Assembly (NCBI GenBank): GCA_015478665.1 | Contig: JADMII010000002.1 | Location: forward strand, 62,001 to 126,000 | Source: Dehalococcoidia bacterium | GTDB taxonomy: Bacteria; Chloroflexota; Dehalococcoidia; DSTF01; JACRBR01 | DNA length: 64,000 nt | Direction: 5' to 3' | In this document: in pieces, positions 50,634 through 59,081 of the stretch | Numbering within the stretch: position 1 is the stretch's first letter | Layout: every line of letters begins with the position of its first letter | The notes under the pieces: model-generated | The model's input: the letters and a program-made list of their open reading frames with translations, nothing else | Told to the model about the DNA's origin: nothing | Database searches by the model: none | Made by a program: the position numbers and the translations under genes

Positions 50634-51686
50634 CTACGCCGCCGGCTCGAGCAGGCGGCGAAGATTCGGATCCATGCGCTCGCGTCGCTCGCCGAGGCCG
50701 GCGACGGTGAGCCGATGCAGATACTCGTTCGCCTGGCGCTTCTGCAGCGCGAGGAAGCGGTTGGAGCCCTCGTCCATGTCGCCTTTGCCGAGGAGGATGA
50801 TCAGCGCCTCGGCGACCGTCTGGCCGAAGGTGCCGTGGCCGGGCTCCGTGCGCTCCGCGGTATCGAAGTAGGCGTGGATCTCCTCGCGTCGCTCCGGCTC
50901 CGTCTCGAGCACGTACTTGAGGTGCATGACGCCGAAGCCGAGATGGCGCGACTCGTCCTGCGCGCACATGCGGAACATGCGCTTCTCGACGTCGTTGTTG
51001 GCGACGAGCTCGCCCATGCGGAACATGCTCTGGACAAAGCCCTCCGCCTGCACATGCATGATCGACGACATCTCCGTGAAGTCGCGCGCGTTGATGATCG
51101 TGCGCAGGTTCGTCGAGGGGCTCGACCGCAGCAGGCCGCCGCCGTTCACGAGCGCGCGCTTGCGGAAGACGTCGAGATGGCGCGCTTCGTCCATGATCTG
51201 CGTGGCGAGAAAGAGCTTCGTCTCGAAATGGTCGTTGGAGATCTTCGGCAGCCACTGGGCTGGCGTATCGCCGGCGATGAACTCGACCTCTGTGAGGAAG
51301 GTGCAGAGCTGGCACATCGCGCGCTCGACGTCGTCGGCGAGAGGGGCGATCTGCCCCCAGGGGATGTCGGTGGCGCTGCTCCACTGGCGCTGCACGGCCT
51401 CCTCGTACAGCATCGTCGCGTTGGCGGACCAGACGCTGGCGGCGTCGCGGATCCGGTAGCCCGTACGCGGGACGCCGGCGCGAGCGGCGGCGCCGCGCGG
51501 GCGGGCGTCGCTGCTGTCGCTCTGCTCGGGCACGCGGCCGTAGGAGCCGACGTTCACTTCGTCCAGCGTGAGACCGCGCTTGCCGGGGCGGCCGCGCACC
51601 CCCCACTCGGTCGGCGCATCGAGCCACGAGAGGTCGAGCGCCTGTGCTGCGGGCGCTATCTGCCGGAGGTCAGTCTCGATCGTCAT
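50634..51686 (-). CDS. ferritin-like / ribonucleotide reductase R2-like diiron protein
   Basis: TEVEFIAGD, QIMDEARHLDVF, MHVQAEGF, AQDESRHLGFG diiron ligand pattern. Confidence 0.8.
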   Translation of the reverse strand: MTIETDLRQIAPAAQALDLSWLDAPTEWGVRGRPGKRGLTLDEVNVGSYGRVPEQSDSSDARPRGAAARAGVPRTGYRIRDAASVWSANATMLYEEAVQRQWSSATDIPWGQIAPLADDVERAMCQLCTFLTEVEFIAGDTPAQWLPKISNDHFETKLFLATQIMDEARHLDVFRKRALVNGGGLLRSSPSTNLRTIINARDFTEMSSIMHVQAEGFVQSMFRMGELVANNDVEKRMFRMCAQDESRHLGFGVMHLKYVLETEPERREEIHAYFDTAERTEPGHGTFGQTVAEALIILLGKGDMDEGSNRFLALQKRQANEYLHRLTVAGLGERRERMDPNLRRLLEPAA

Positions 51687-51903
51687 GCCGCGCCTCCTGC
51701 TCTCACCATCGGCCGCCAGATCGAGTATAGGGAGCGCCGGCGCAGGAGAGAGGTATCGGCGGACGAACAATGCATAACAGGAGCGCATCAAACCGACGGT
51801 TCGGTGCAGCGAGGCGATACACGGCGGGCGCGCGTGGACGATACTATCTGCAGGGTCGCCGGACCCGCGGCGAGGGCGCGGGGCGGCCCGAGGACGCCGA
51901 GCG

Positions 51904-52908
51904 TTGGTGCGCGTCAACGAACCCCGGCCGCGTACCGCACCCGAGAAGCTGCATCGGGCGATGTACCGCGACATGCTCCTCTCGCGCGAACTGAGCGACC
52001 GCATGTTCGCCCTCAACCGCCAGGGGCGCGCCGCATTCGCCGTCACGGGGCAGGGTCACGAGGCGGCGCAGGTGGGCTCGGCGCACGCGTTGCGACGCGG
52101 CACCGACTGGGTGCTGCCGTACTACCGCGATGTCGGCGTGCTCGTCGCGCTCGGGATGACGCCGCGCGACATCCTGCTCGGGCTCTTCGCGAAGGCCGGC
52201 GACCCCGCTTCCGGCGGGCGGCAGATGCCGTGCCACTGGTCGTGGCCCGAGATGCGCGTGGTGACGCGCTCCAGCGTCATCGCGGCGAATCTCCCGCACG
52301 CCGCCGGCATCGCCTACGCGTCGAAGCTGCGCGGGCTCAAGGAGGTCTCGGTCGTCTATTTCGGCGAGGGGGCGACGAGCGAGGGTGACTTCCACGAGGC
52401 GGTGAACTTCGCGGCGATCCACAAGCTCCCCGTCGTCTTCTTCTGCGAGAACAACGGCTATGCGATCTCGGAATCGAGCGAGAAGCAGATGTCGGTGCTG
52501 CACGTCGCAGATCGCGCGAAGGGCTACGGCATCACCGGTTCGACCGTCGATGGCAACGATGTCCTGGCCGTCCACCAGCTCAGCCGCTGGAGCATCGACG
52601 AGTGCCGCCGCGGTCGCGGGCCGAAGCTCATCGAGGCGAAGACGTACCGCCTGGTGCCGCACACGTCATCGGACGACGACCGTCGCTATCGGACGCGCGC
52701 CGAGCTCGACGAGTGGATCAAGCGCGACCCGATCGACCGCTTCCGCGCACGGTTGCTCGACGAAGGCACGATGACCCCTGACGAGGACGCCGCGCTGCGC
52801 GAGCAGATCAAGCGCCAGGTCGCCGAAGCCGTAGAGAGCGCCGAGAGGGCGCCGGAGCCGGCGCCCGAGGATGCGCTGCGCCACGTCTTCGCGGAGGACG
52901 GCGGATGA
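51904..52908 (+). CDS. 2-oxoacid (probably branched-chain) dehydrogenase E1 alpha
   Basis: YRDMLLSRELSDRMFALNRQGRAAF, FGEGATSEGDFHEAVNFAAIHKLPVVFFCENNGYAIS. Confidence 0.93.
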   Translation: MVRVNEPRPRTAPEKLHRAMYRDMLLSRELSDRMFALNRQGRAAFAVTGQGHEAAQVGSAHALRRGTDWVLPYYRDVGVLVALGMTPRDILLGLFAKAGDPASGGRQMPCHWSWPEMRVVTRSSVIAANLPHAAGIAYASKLRGLKEVSVVYFGEGATSEGDFHEAVNFAAIHKLPVVFFCENNGYAISESSEKQMSVLHVADRAKGYGITGSTVDGNDVLAVHQLSRWSIDECRRGRGPKLIEAKTYRLVPHTSSDDDRRYRTRAELDEWIKRDPIDRFRARLLDEGTMTPDEDAALREQIKRQVAEAVESAERAPEPAPEDALRHVFAEDGG

Positions 52909-53882
52909 CCGAGCGCACGTACATCGATGCGATTCACGACGCGCTGCTCGAGGAGATGGAGCGGCGCGAGACGATGGTCGTGCTCGGCGAGGACATCCAG
53001 GAGGGCGGCGTCTTCCGGGCGACGGACGGCCTGCTCGAGCGCTTCGGCCCCCGGCGCGTGCTCGACACGCCGCTCGCCGAGTCGAGCATCGTCGGCGTCG
53101 CGATCGGCCTGGCGCAGAACGGCTGCCTGCCCGTCGCCGAGATCCAGTTCGCGGACTTCGCCTATCCCGCGTTCAACCAGCTGGTCAGCGAGGCGGCGAA
53201 GTGGCGCTACCGCTCGAACGGCACCTGCGGCTGCGCGATCGTCGTGCGCATGCCGTACGGCGCCGGCATCCGCGGCGCGCTGTACCACTCGCAGTCGATC
53301 GAAGCGCTGCTGGCGCACGTTCCCGGCCTGAAGGTCGTCGCGCCGTCGACGCCGGCTGATGCGCAGGGGCTGTTGAAGGCGGCGATCGCCGATCCCGACC
53401 CGGTGGTGTACTTCGAGCACAAGAAGGCGTACCGGATGCTGAAGGAGGACGTTGACGGCGGCGTCGTCCGCATCGGCGAAGCGGCGCTCCGGCGGACCGG
53501 CGACGACATCACGGTGATCAGCTACGGGCTGATGGCGCACGAGTGCCTGGAGGCTGCCGGGGAGCTGGCGGAGGCGGGCGAGGTCGATGCGACCGTGCTC
53601 GATCTGCGCACGCTGGCGCCGCTCGACCGGACGGCGATCCTCGCCGCCGCCGCGCGTACCGGGAAGGTGCTGATCGTCCACGAGGACAACATCAGCGGCG
53701 GCATCGGCGCGGAGGTGGCGGCGCTGATCGCTGAGCACGCATTCGACGCACTCGACGCGCCGGTGCGCCGCCTGGCGTCGCCGGACGTGCCGGCGATGCC
53801 CTTCAACGCCGGCATGGAGGAGTTCTGCCTGCCGTCGCGCGCGAAGATCGCCGGCGCGATGCGCGAGCTGGCGCGGTACTAG
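52905..53882 (+). CDS. 2-oxoacid dehydrogenase E1 beta
   Basis: MVVLGEDIQEGGVFRATDGL, EIQFADFAYPAFNQLVSEAAK. Confidence 0.93.
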   Translation: MTERTYIDAIHDALLEEMERRETMVVLGEDIQEGGVFRATDGLLERFGPRRVLDTPLAESSIVGVAIGLAQNGCLPVAEIQFADFAYPAFNQLVSEAAKWRYRSNGTCGCAIVVRMPYGAGIRGALYHSQSIEALLAHVPGLKVVAPSTPADAQGLLKAAIADPDPVVYFEHKKAYRMLKEDVDGGVVRIGEAALRRTGDDITVISYGLMAHECLEAAGELAEAGEVDATVLDLRTLAPLDRTAILAAAARTGKVLIVHEDNISGGIGAEVAALIAEHAFDALDAPVRRLASPDVPAMPFNAGMEEFCLPSRAKIAGAMRELARY

Positions 53883-53894
53883 GAGCCGGGGACG

Positions 53895-55325
53895 ATGCCG
53901 CAGCTGACGATGCCGAACGTGGGTGAGGGCGTGACCGAGGGGACGGTCACCCGCTGGCTCAAGCACGCCGGCGACGACGTCGCGCTCGACGAGCCCGTGG
54001 TGGAAGTGGAGACGGACAAGGCGGTCGTCGAGATCCCGTCGCCGTTCGCCGGACGGCTGACGAAGATCGCGGCCGAAGAGGGCGCCGTCGTGCCCATCGG
54101 CGCCACGCTCGCCGAGTTCGACGCGACGGGCGAGGCGGCCGCGGCCGTGACAGCCGCTACCACCGAAGGCAGCACGACGAGGACAACGCACGATGCGGCA
54201 GTCGCGCGCCCGAACGGCCAACGCGCGGCGACTACCGGCGCAACCACGGCGGCCGCGTCGCCGCCGGGGCTGGCGGGCGTGGACCGCCGCGGCGCGTTCC
54301 GGCCCCGGCGCCAGTACTCGCCCGTCGTGCTGCGCCTGGCGGCCGACCACGACATCGACCTGGCGCTCGTCCAGGGCAGCGGCATCGAAGGGCGCGTCAC
54401 GCGGCAAGACGTGATGGCGTACATCGACAATCCGGTGATGCACACCGTGCCTCCGGGCGCGGAATCCGGCGTCGTCGGCGTCTCGGGGCAGCAGGCGCAG
54501 GTCACGCCGGGCGCGTCGGCGGCCGGCACTGCGCCGTCAGCTGCGGCCGTGCCGCCGGCCGCGCCGCCGCTCGAGCGTACGGCGGCGCCCGAACGCGCGC
54601 CCGAGCCGGACGACGGCAGGCCCGGCCCGATCGGCGACGGCGACGAGCTGGTGCCGCTGACGCCGACGCGGCGGACGATCGCCGCCCGCATGCTCGAGTC
54701 GCAGCGTACGGTGCCGCCGGCGTGGATGATGATCGAGGCCGATGTCAGCGGCCTGGTGGCCCTGCGTGCGGGCGCGAAGACTGCCTTCGAGCGGCGGGAA
54801 GGCATCGCGCTGACCTACATGCCCTACTTCGTGGAGGCGATCGTCGCGGCGCTGAAGGAGCACCCGCAGGTCAACAGCACGTACGAAGGCCGTGGGCTCG
54901 TGCTGCACCGGCGCTACGACATCGGCGTCGCCGTCGCCGTCGAGTCGGGCCTCGTAGTGCCGGTGCTGCGCGACGCCGACCGGAAGTCGATCGTCGGACT
55001 GGCGCACGAGCTGCACGAGTTGGGGACGAAGGCGCGTGCGCGGCGCCTCAGCATCGCCGAGATGCGCGCTCCGACGTTCACCGTCGACAACACCGGCGCC
55101 TTCGGCTCCATCGTCTCACAGCCGATCGTGCCGCCGGGACAGGCGGCGATCATCACGACGGAGGCTGTACGCCGCGAGTTGCGCGTCGCCAGCGACGGCT
55201 CGTTCTCCGTGCGGTCGGTGATGAACCTCTGCATCAGCTTCGACCATCGCGCGCTCGACGGGGCGCAAGCCGGCGCCTTCATGCAGTCCGTGCGGACGCG
55301 GCTCGAAGCCTACCGGTCGGGGTGA
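53895..55325 (+). CDS. 2-oxoacid dehydrogenase E2
   Basis: VVEVETDKAVVEIPSPFAG lipoyl motif, Ala/Thr linker, ISFDHRALDGAQAGAFM. Confidence 0.94.
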   Translation: MPQLTMPNVGEGVTEGTVTRWLKHAGDDVALDEPVVEVETDKAVVEIPSPFAGRLTKIAAEEGAVVPIGATLAEFDATGEAAAAVTAATTEGSTTRTTHDAAVARPNGQRAATTGATTAAASPPGLAGVDRRGAFRPRRQYSPVVLRLAADHDIDLALVQGSGIEGRVTRQDVMAYIDNPVMHTVPPGAESGVVGVSGQQAQVTPGASAAGTAPSAAAVPPAAPPLERTAAPERAPEPDDGRPGPIGDGDELVPLTPTRRTIAARMLESQRTVPPAWMMIEADVSGLVALRAGAKTAFERREGIALTYMPYFVEAIVAALKEHPQVNSTYEGRGLVLHRRYDIGVAVAVESGLVVPVLRDADRKSIVGLAHELHELGTKARARRLSIAEMRAPTFTVDNTGAFGSIVSQPIVPPGQAAIITTEAVRRELRVASDGSFSVRSVMNLCISFDHRALDGAQAGAFMQSVRTRLEAYRSG

Positions 55326-55400
55326 GCTGGTGACTGGTTCGTCGGTACTGGTGACCATGGACTGGTAACCGGACTGGATACTGGCGACTTGAGACCGGGC
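55326..55400 (+). repeat. CTGGTRACC-type degenerate repeat island C (3' of E2)
   Basis: gCTGGTGACTGGTTCGTCGGTACTGGTGACCATGGACTGGTAACCGGACTGGATACTGGCGAC directly after stop. Confidence 0.7.
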
Positions 55401-55426
55401 GACATGGGTCGTCCAGCCCCCGCCGA

Positions 55427-56176
55427 TCAGCTGCGCGCTTCACCCGACGGGCGGGCGTCGACGGCGCGCCGCACGACGTCCGGCAGATTGCTGCAGATGC
55501 TGTCGACGCCGGCATCGATCATGCGCTCGATGTCCCGCGCGTCGTCGACCGTCCACGTCATGAAGGTGAGGGAGCGCCGCTGGCCCTGGCGGACGAGCTC
55601 CGGCGTCACCGCCACGTGCTGGACGCTGACGCCCTGCGCATTCAGTGATAGCGCGAAGCCGAAGAACTCTGCCCAGTCGCGGACGCGACGCGGGTCGGTG
55701 AGCAGCGCCGCCGCCATGCGCGGCTCGACCGAGCGCAGGCGGGCGACGACCTGGGGGTAGAACGAGTGCACCTCACACGTGGCGATCGCGCCGGCATCGC
55801 GGACGCAGGCCGCGACCTCCTCCTCGATCCCCGCCTGCTTGACTTCGATCTGCAGCAGCACGCGCGCCTTCGTCATCTCGATGACCTCGGCGAGCAGTGG
55901 TACGCGCTGGCCGGCGAAGCGCGGCACGAACTGGCGGGCGCCCGCGTCGAGCGCCCGGACTTCAGCGAGGGTCATCTCGTGCACGTTGCCGCTGCCGTCC
56001 GTCGTCCGGTCGACCGTCTCGTCGTGCAGCAGCACCGGCACGCGGTCGGTGGTGCAGTGGACGTCGATCTCGATGGCGTCGGCGCCGAGCGCGATCGCCC
56101 GTTCGATGCCGGCGAGCGTATTCTCGGGCGCGTGGCCCTTGCAGGCGGCGTGCGATGTGACGAGAGGCAGTCTCAT
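55427..56176 (-). CDS. glycerophosphodiester phosphodiesterase
   Basis: HAACKGHAPENTLAGIERAIALGADAIEIDVHCTTDRVPVLLHDETVDRTTDG. Confidence 0.94.
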   Translation of the reverse strand: MRLPLVTSHAACKGHAPENTLAGIERAIALGADAIEIDVHCTTDRVPVLLHDETVDRTTDGSGNVHEMTLAEVRALDAGARQFVPRFAGQRVPLLAEVIEMTKARVLLQIEVKQAGIEEEVAACVRDAGAIATCEVHSFYPQVVARLRSVEPRMAAALLTDPRRVRDWAEFFGFALSLNAQGVSVQHVAVTPELVRQGQRRSLTFMTWTVDDARDIERMIDAGVDSICSNLPDVVRRAVDARPSGEARS

Positions 56177-56520
56177 CGGCCGGCCGGTCCGTCGCTACGA
56201 AGATGCTCCAACCCGATGTACCGGCTCTGGCGGATGCGGCCGCGCGAGCAGCCCGGGAAGGCGCGCCACGCCCGGCGCGCAGCGATCGCTGCGGGGACGA
56301 TAGCGAATCGCCGCGCCGGCCTCAATCGCCGCCGTCGAGCCGCCGGTGTAACCGCGGGCAAGTGGGCAGGCTGGTGCCTCAGCCTGGGCGGGCTACACTG
56401 CGCGTGTCGCCCCAATACCCGCTCACCTGGCGGAATCCGCCATCTCGCCCGACGGGCCACGAGGAAAGGACGCGACGAGCTGAGCGCAGCGAGCCAGAGG
56501 CTGCCAGCCAGCTTCGCACG

Positions 56521-57771
56521 ATGAAGGCAGAGATCCTCTCCATCGGTACCGAGATTCTGCTGGGCGAGATCGTCGACACGAATGCCCAGTACCTCGCCTC
56601 GCGGCTACCGGCGCTCGGCATCGACCTCTACTTCAAGGCCGTCGTCGGCGACAACATGGAGCGCCTGACCGAGACCATCGGCCGCGCCCGCGAGCGCTCC
56701 GACATCGTCATCTGCACCGGCGGCCTCGGGCCGACGGAGGACGACCTCACGCGCGAAGCGATCTGCGCCGTGCTCGGCGAGGAGCCGCTGGTCGACCATG
56801 AGCTCGAGGCCACCCTGCGCGGCTTCTTCGTGCGGCGCGGCTACGCGATGCCCGAGCGCAACGTGAAGCAGTGCTGGCTGATCCCGTCCTGCCGGGCGAT
56901 CCCCAACCCGCGTGGCACCGCGCCCGGCTGGTGGGTCGAGCGCGACGGCAAGATCATCGTCGCCATGCCCGGGCCGCCGAGCGAGATGACGCGCATGTGG
57001 GAGAACGAGGTCGCGCCGGAGCTGGTGCGGCGCCACGCAGGCTCCGTGCTGATCACGCGCACGCTGAAGACGACCGGCATCGGCGAGGGCAACGTCGACG
57101 AGATGGTGAGCCCGCTGCTGAAGACCCGGAACCCCAGCATCGGCATCTACGCGCGCGCCGATGGCGTGCAGCTCCGCATCGCCGCCAAGGCGCCCACCGA
57201 GGCGCAGGCGCGCGACCTCATCGCGCCTGTCGAGGACGAGGCGCGCCGGATCCTCGGTCCGGCGGTCTGGGGCGCCGACGAGGACACGTTCGAGAGCGTC
57301 GTCGGCGACATGGCCCGCGTCGCCGGCGTGACGATCGCGACGATGGAGTCGTGCACGGGCGGCCTGCTCGCCAGCACGCTGACCGACGTGCCGGGGGCGT
57401 CGGTGTACTTCAGGGGCGGCCTCGTCTCGTACCAGACGGAGCTGAAGGTCGGGTGGGGCGTGCCGGCGTCGGTCGTCGAGGAGTTCGGCGTGATCAGCCC
57501 CGAGTGCGCGCGCGCAATGGCGCAGGCGGCGCGCGAGCGGCTCGAAGCGAGCGTCGGCGTCGGCATCACCGGCGTCGCGGGGCCCGACGAACAGGAAGGG
57601 AAGCCGGTCGGCACCGTGCACGTGGCGGTCGACGCCATCTGGGCGGCGCCGCAGGTGATGAGCTACGTCTTCCCGTCCGGTCGCACGGCGATCAAGCGCC
57701 GCGCCGTCACGGTGGCGCTCGGATTGCTGCGCCAGTCTCTGCTCGGCCATCGCAACGAAGCGCTCGTCTGA
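56521..57771 (+). CDS. cinA: competence/damage-inducible protein CinA
   Basis: MKAEILSIGTEILLGEIVDTNAQYLA, CTGGLGPTEDDLTRE, ESCTGGLLASTLTDVPGASVYFRGGLVSY. Confidence 0.96.
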   Translation: MKAEILSIGTEILLGEIVDTNAQYLASRLPALGIDLYFKAVVGDNMERLTETIGRARERSDIVICTGGLGPTEDDLTREAICAVLGEEPLVDHELEATLRGFFVRRGYAMPERNVKQCWLIPSCRAIPNPRGTAPGWWVERDGKIIVAMPGPPSEMTRMWENEVAPELVRRHAGSVLITRTLKTTGIGEGNVDEMVSPLLKTRNPSIGIYARADGVQLRIAAKAPTEAQARDLIAPVEDEARRILGPAVWGADEDTFESVVGDMARVAGVTIATMESCTGGLLASTLTDVPGASVYFRGGLVSYQTELKVGWGVPASVVEEFGVISPECARAMAQAARERLEASVGVGITGVAGPDEQEGKPVGTVHVAVDAIWAAPQVMSYVFPSGRTAIKRRAVTVALGLLRQSLLGHRNEALV

Positions 57772-57960
57772 GCTGGCGCCGCCGCCTGCGGCGACCCGGG
57801 CGCCGGACGGCGACGCATCCGCCGGGACTGCGGTTGACCGCGGCCGCCCGGTGTGCCGCACGGCCGTCGCCGATCTCACCACACCTCCTGTCTCCTATCC
57901 CCGCGGCCCCGCTATGCTGCCCTGTGCCAGTACTGCAGCCAGCACGAGAGGAGGCCGGCG

Positions 57961-58815
57961 ATGGGTAAGCTCGATGGCAAGACGGTGATCGTGACCGGCG
58001 CCAGCCGCGGCATCGGTGCGGAGATCGCCCGCGTCTTCGCCGCGGAGGGTGGCCGCGTCATCTGCGCCGCGCGCACGCTGCACGACGGTGACCACCCGCT
58101 CGAAGGCTCGCTCGACCAGACGGTCGCGGCGATCCGGGCCGCCGGCGGCGAGGCGACCGCCGTCGTATCGAACATCTCCGAGCCGGAAGACTGCGAGAAA
58201 CTGGTTCAGACTGCGCGCGAGATCTATGGGCCCTGCGACGTGCTCGTGAACAACGCCGCCCTCACGTACTTCATGCCCGTGAAGGACTATCCCCGCAACC
58301 GCTGGATGCGCTCGTGGGCGGTGAACTTCCACGCCCCGTTCATCCTCAGCCAGCTCGTCCTCCCCGACATGATCGAGCGCAAGGGCGGCGCCATCGTCAA
58401 CATCTCCTCGAGCGCGGCCGTCGGCCCGGGGCGCGGGCCGTACACCGACAGTCGCTGGCGCGTCGGCGGCACTTGCTATGGCAGCGAGAAGGCGGCCCTC
58501 GAGCGCTTCAGCCAGGGCCTCGCCGCCGAGGTCTACCAGTACGGCATCTCGGTGACATGCGTGTCGCCATCCCAGGTCGTGCCGACCGCCGGCACCGTAC
58601 ACCACCACCTCGTCACCGGCCTCGACGACCCGCGCGGCGAGCCGCCGGAGTACATGGCGAAGGCAGCGCTGCTGCTCGCCTCGGAGCCGATCGACCGCGT
58701 CGCCGGTCGCGTCACCTACAGTCAGCAGATCCTCAAGGAGTTCGGCTGGATCGCCGATGGCAAAGGCGTCGGCGTCGACGCCGGCATGCCCGGCACCGGC
58801 TACAGCCGGATCTAG
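57961..58815 (+). CDS. SDR family NAD(P)-dependent oxidoreductase
   Basis: KTVIVTGASRGIGAEIARVFA, NNAAL; SS.. YGSEKAAL active site. Confidence 0.92.
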   Translation: MGKLDGKTVIVTGASRGIGAEIARVFAAEGGRVICAARTLHDGDHPLEGSLDQTVAAIRAAGGEATAVVSNISEPEDCEKLVQTAREIYGPCDVLVNNAALTYFMPVKDYPRNRWMRSWAVNFHAPFILSQLVLPDMIERKGGAIVNISSSAAVGPGRGPYTDSRWRVGGTCYGSEKAALERFSQGLAAEVYQYGISVTCVSPSQVVPTAGTVHHHLVTGLDDPRGEPPEYMAKAALLLASEPIDRVAGRVTYSQQILKEFGWIADGKGVGVDAGMPGTGYSRI

Positions 58816-59081
58816 CGCCGCTCGCTGATCCGCGCACCTTGGGCGCCCGATCCCGGCAGCGGCCGGCGGCGAGCTGGCCGACGCCGCCCCATGTAGGCGC
58901 CGGCCGCTGATCCTCCGCTTCAACTTTCCCAATACGGGCTGCGTAGTAACGTTCTGGCAACGAATCACCAGCGCCCGCGAGCGTACACTCGACCCGGCGG
59001 CACTGCGGCCGCGACCCGATCACGCCGGCCGGCGTGGCGTCCCCGGCGCCGGCGCGCGACCTCAGCGGGGGATGTGGATGC

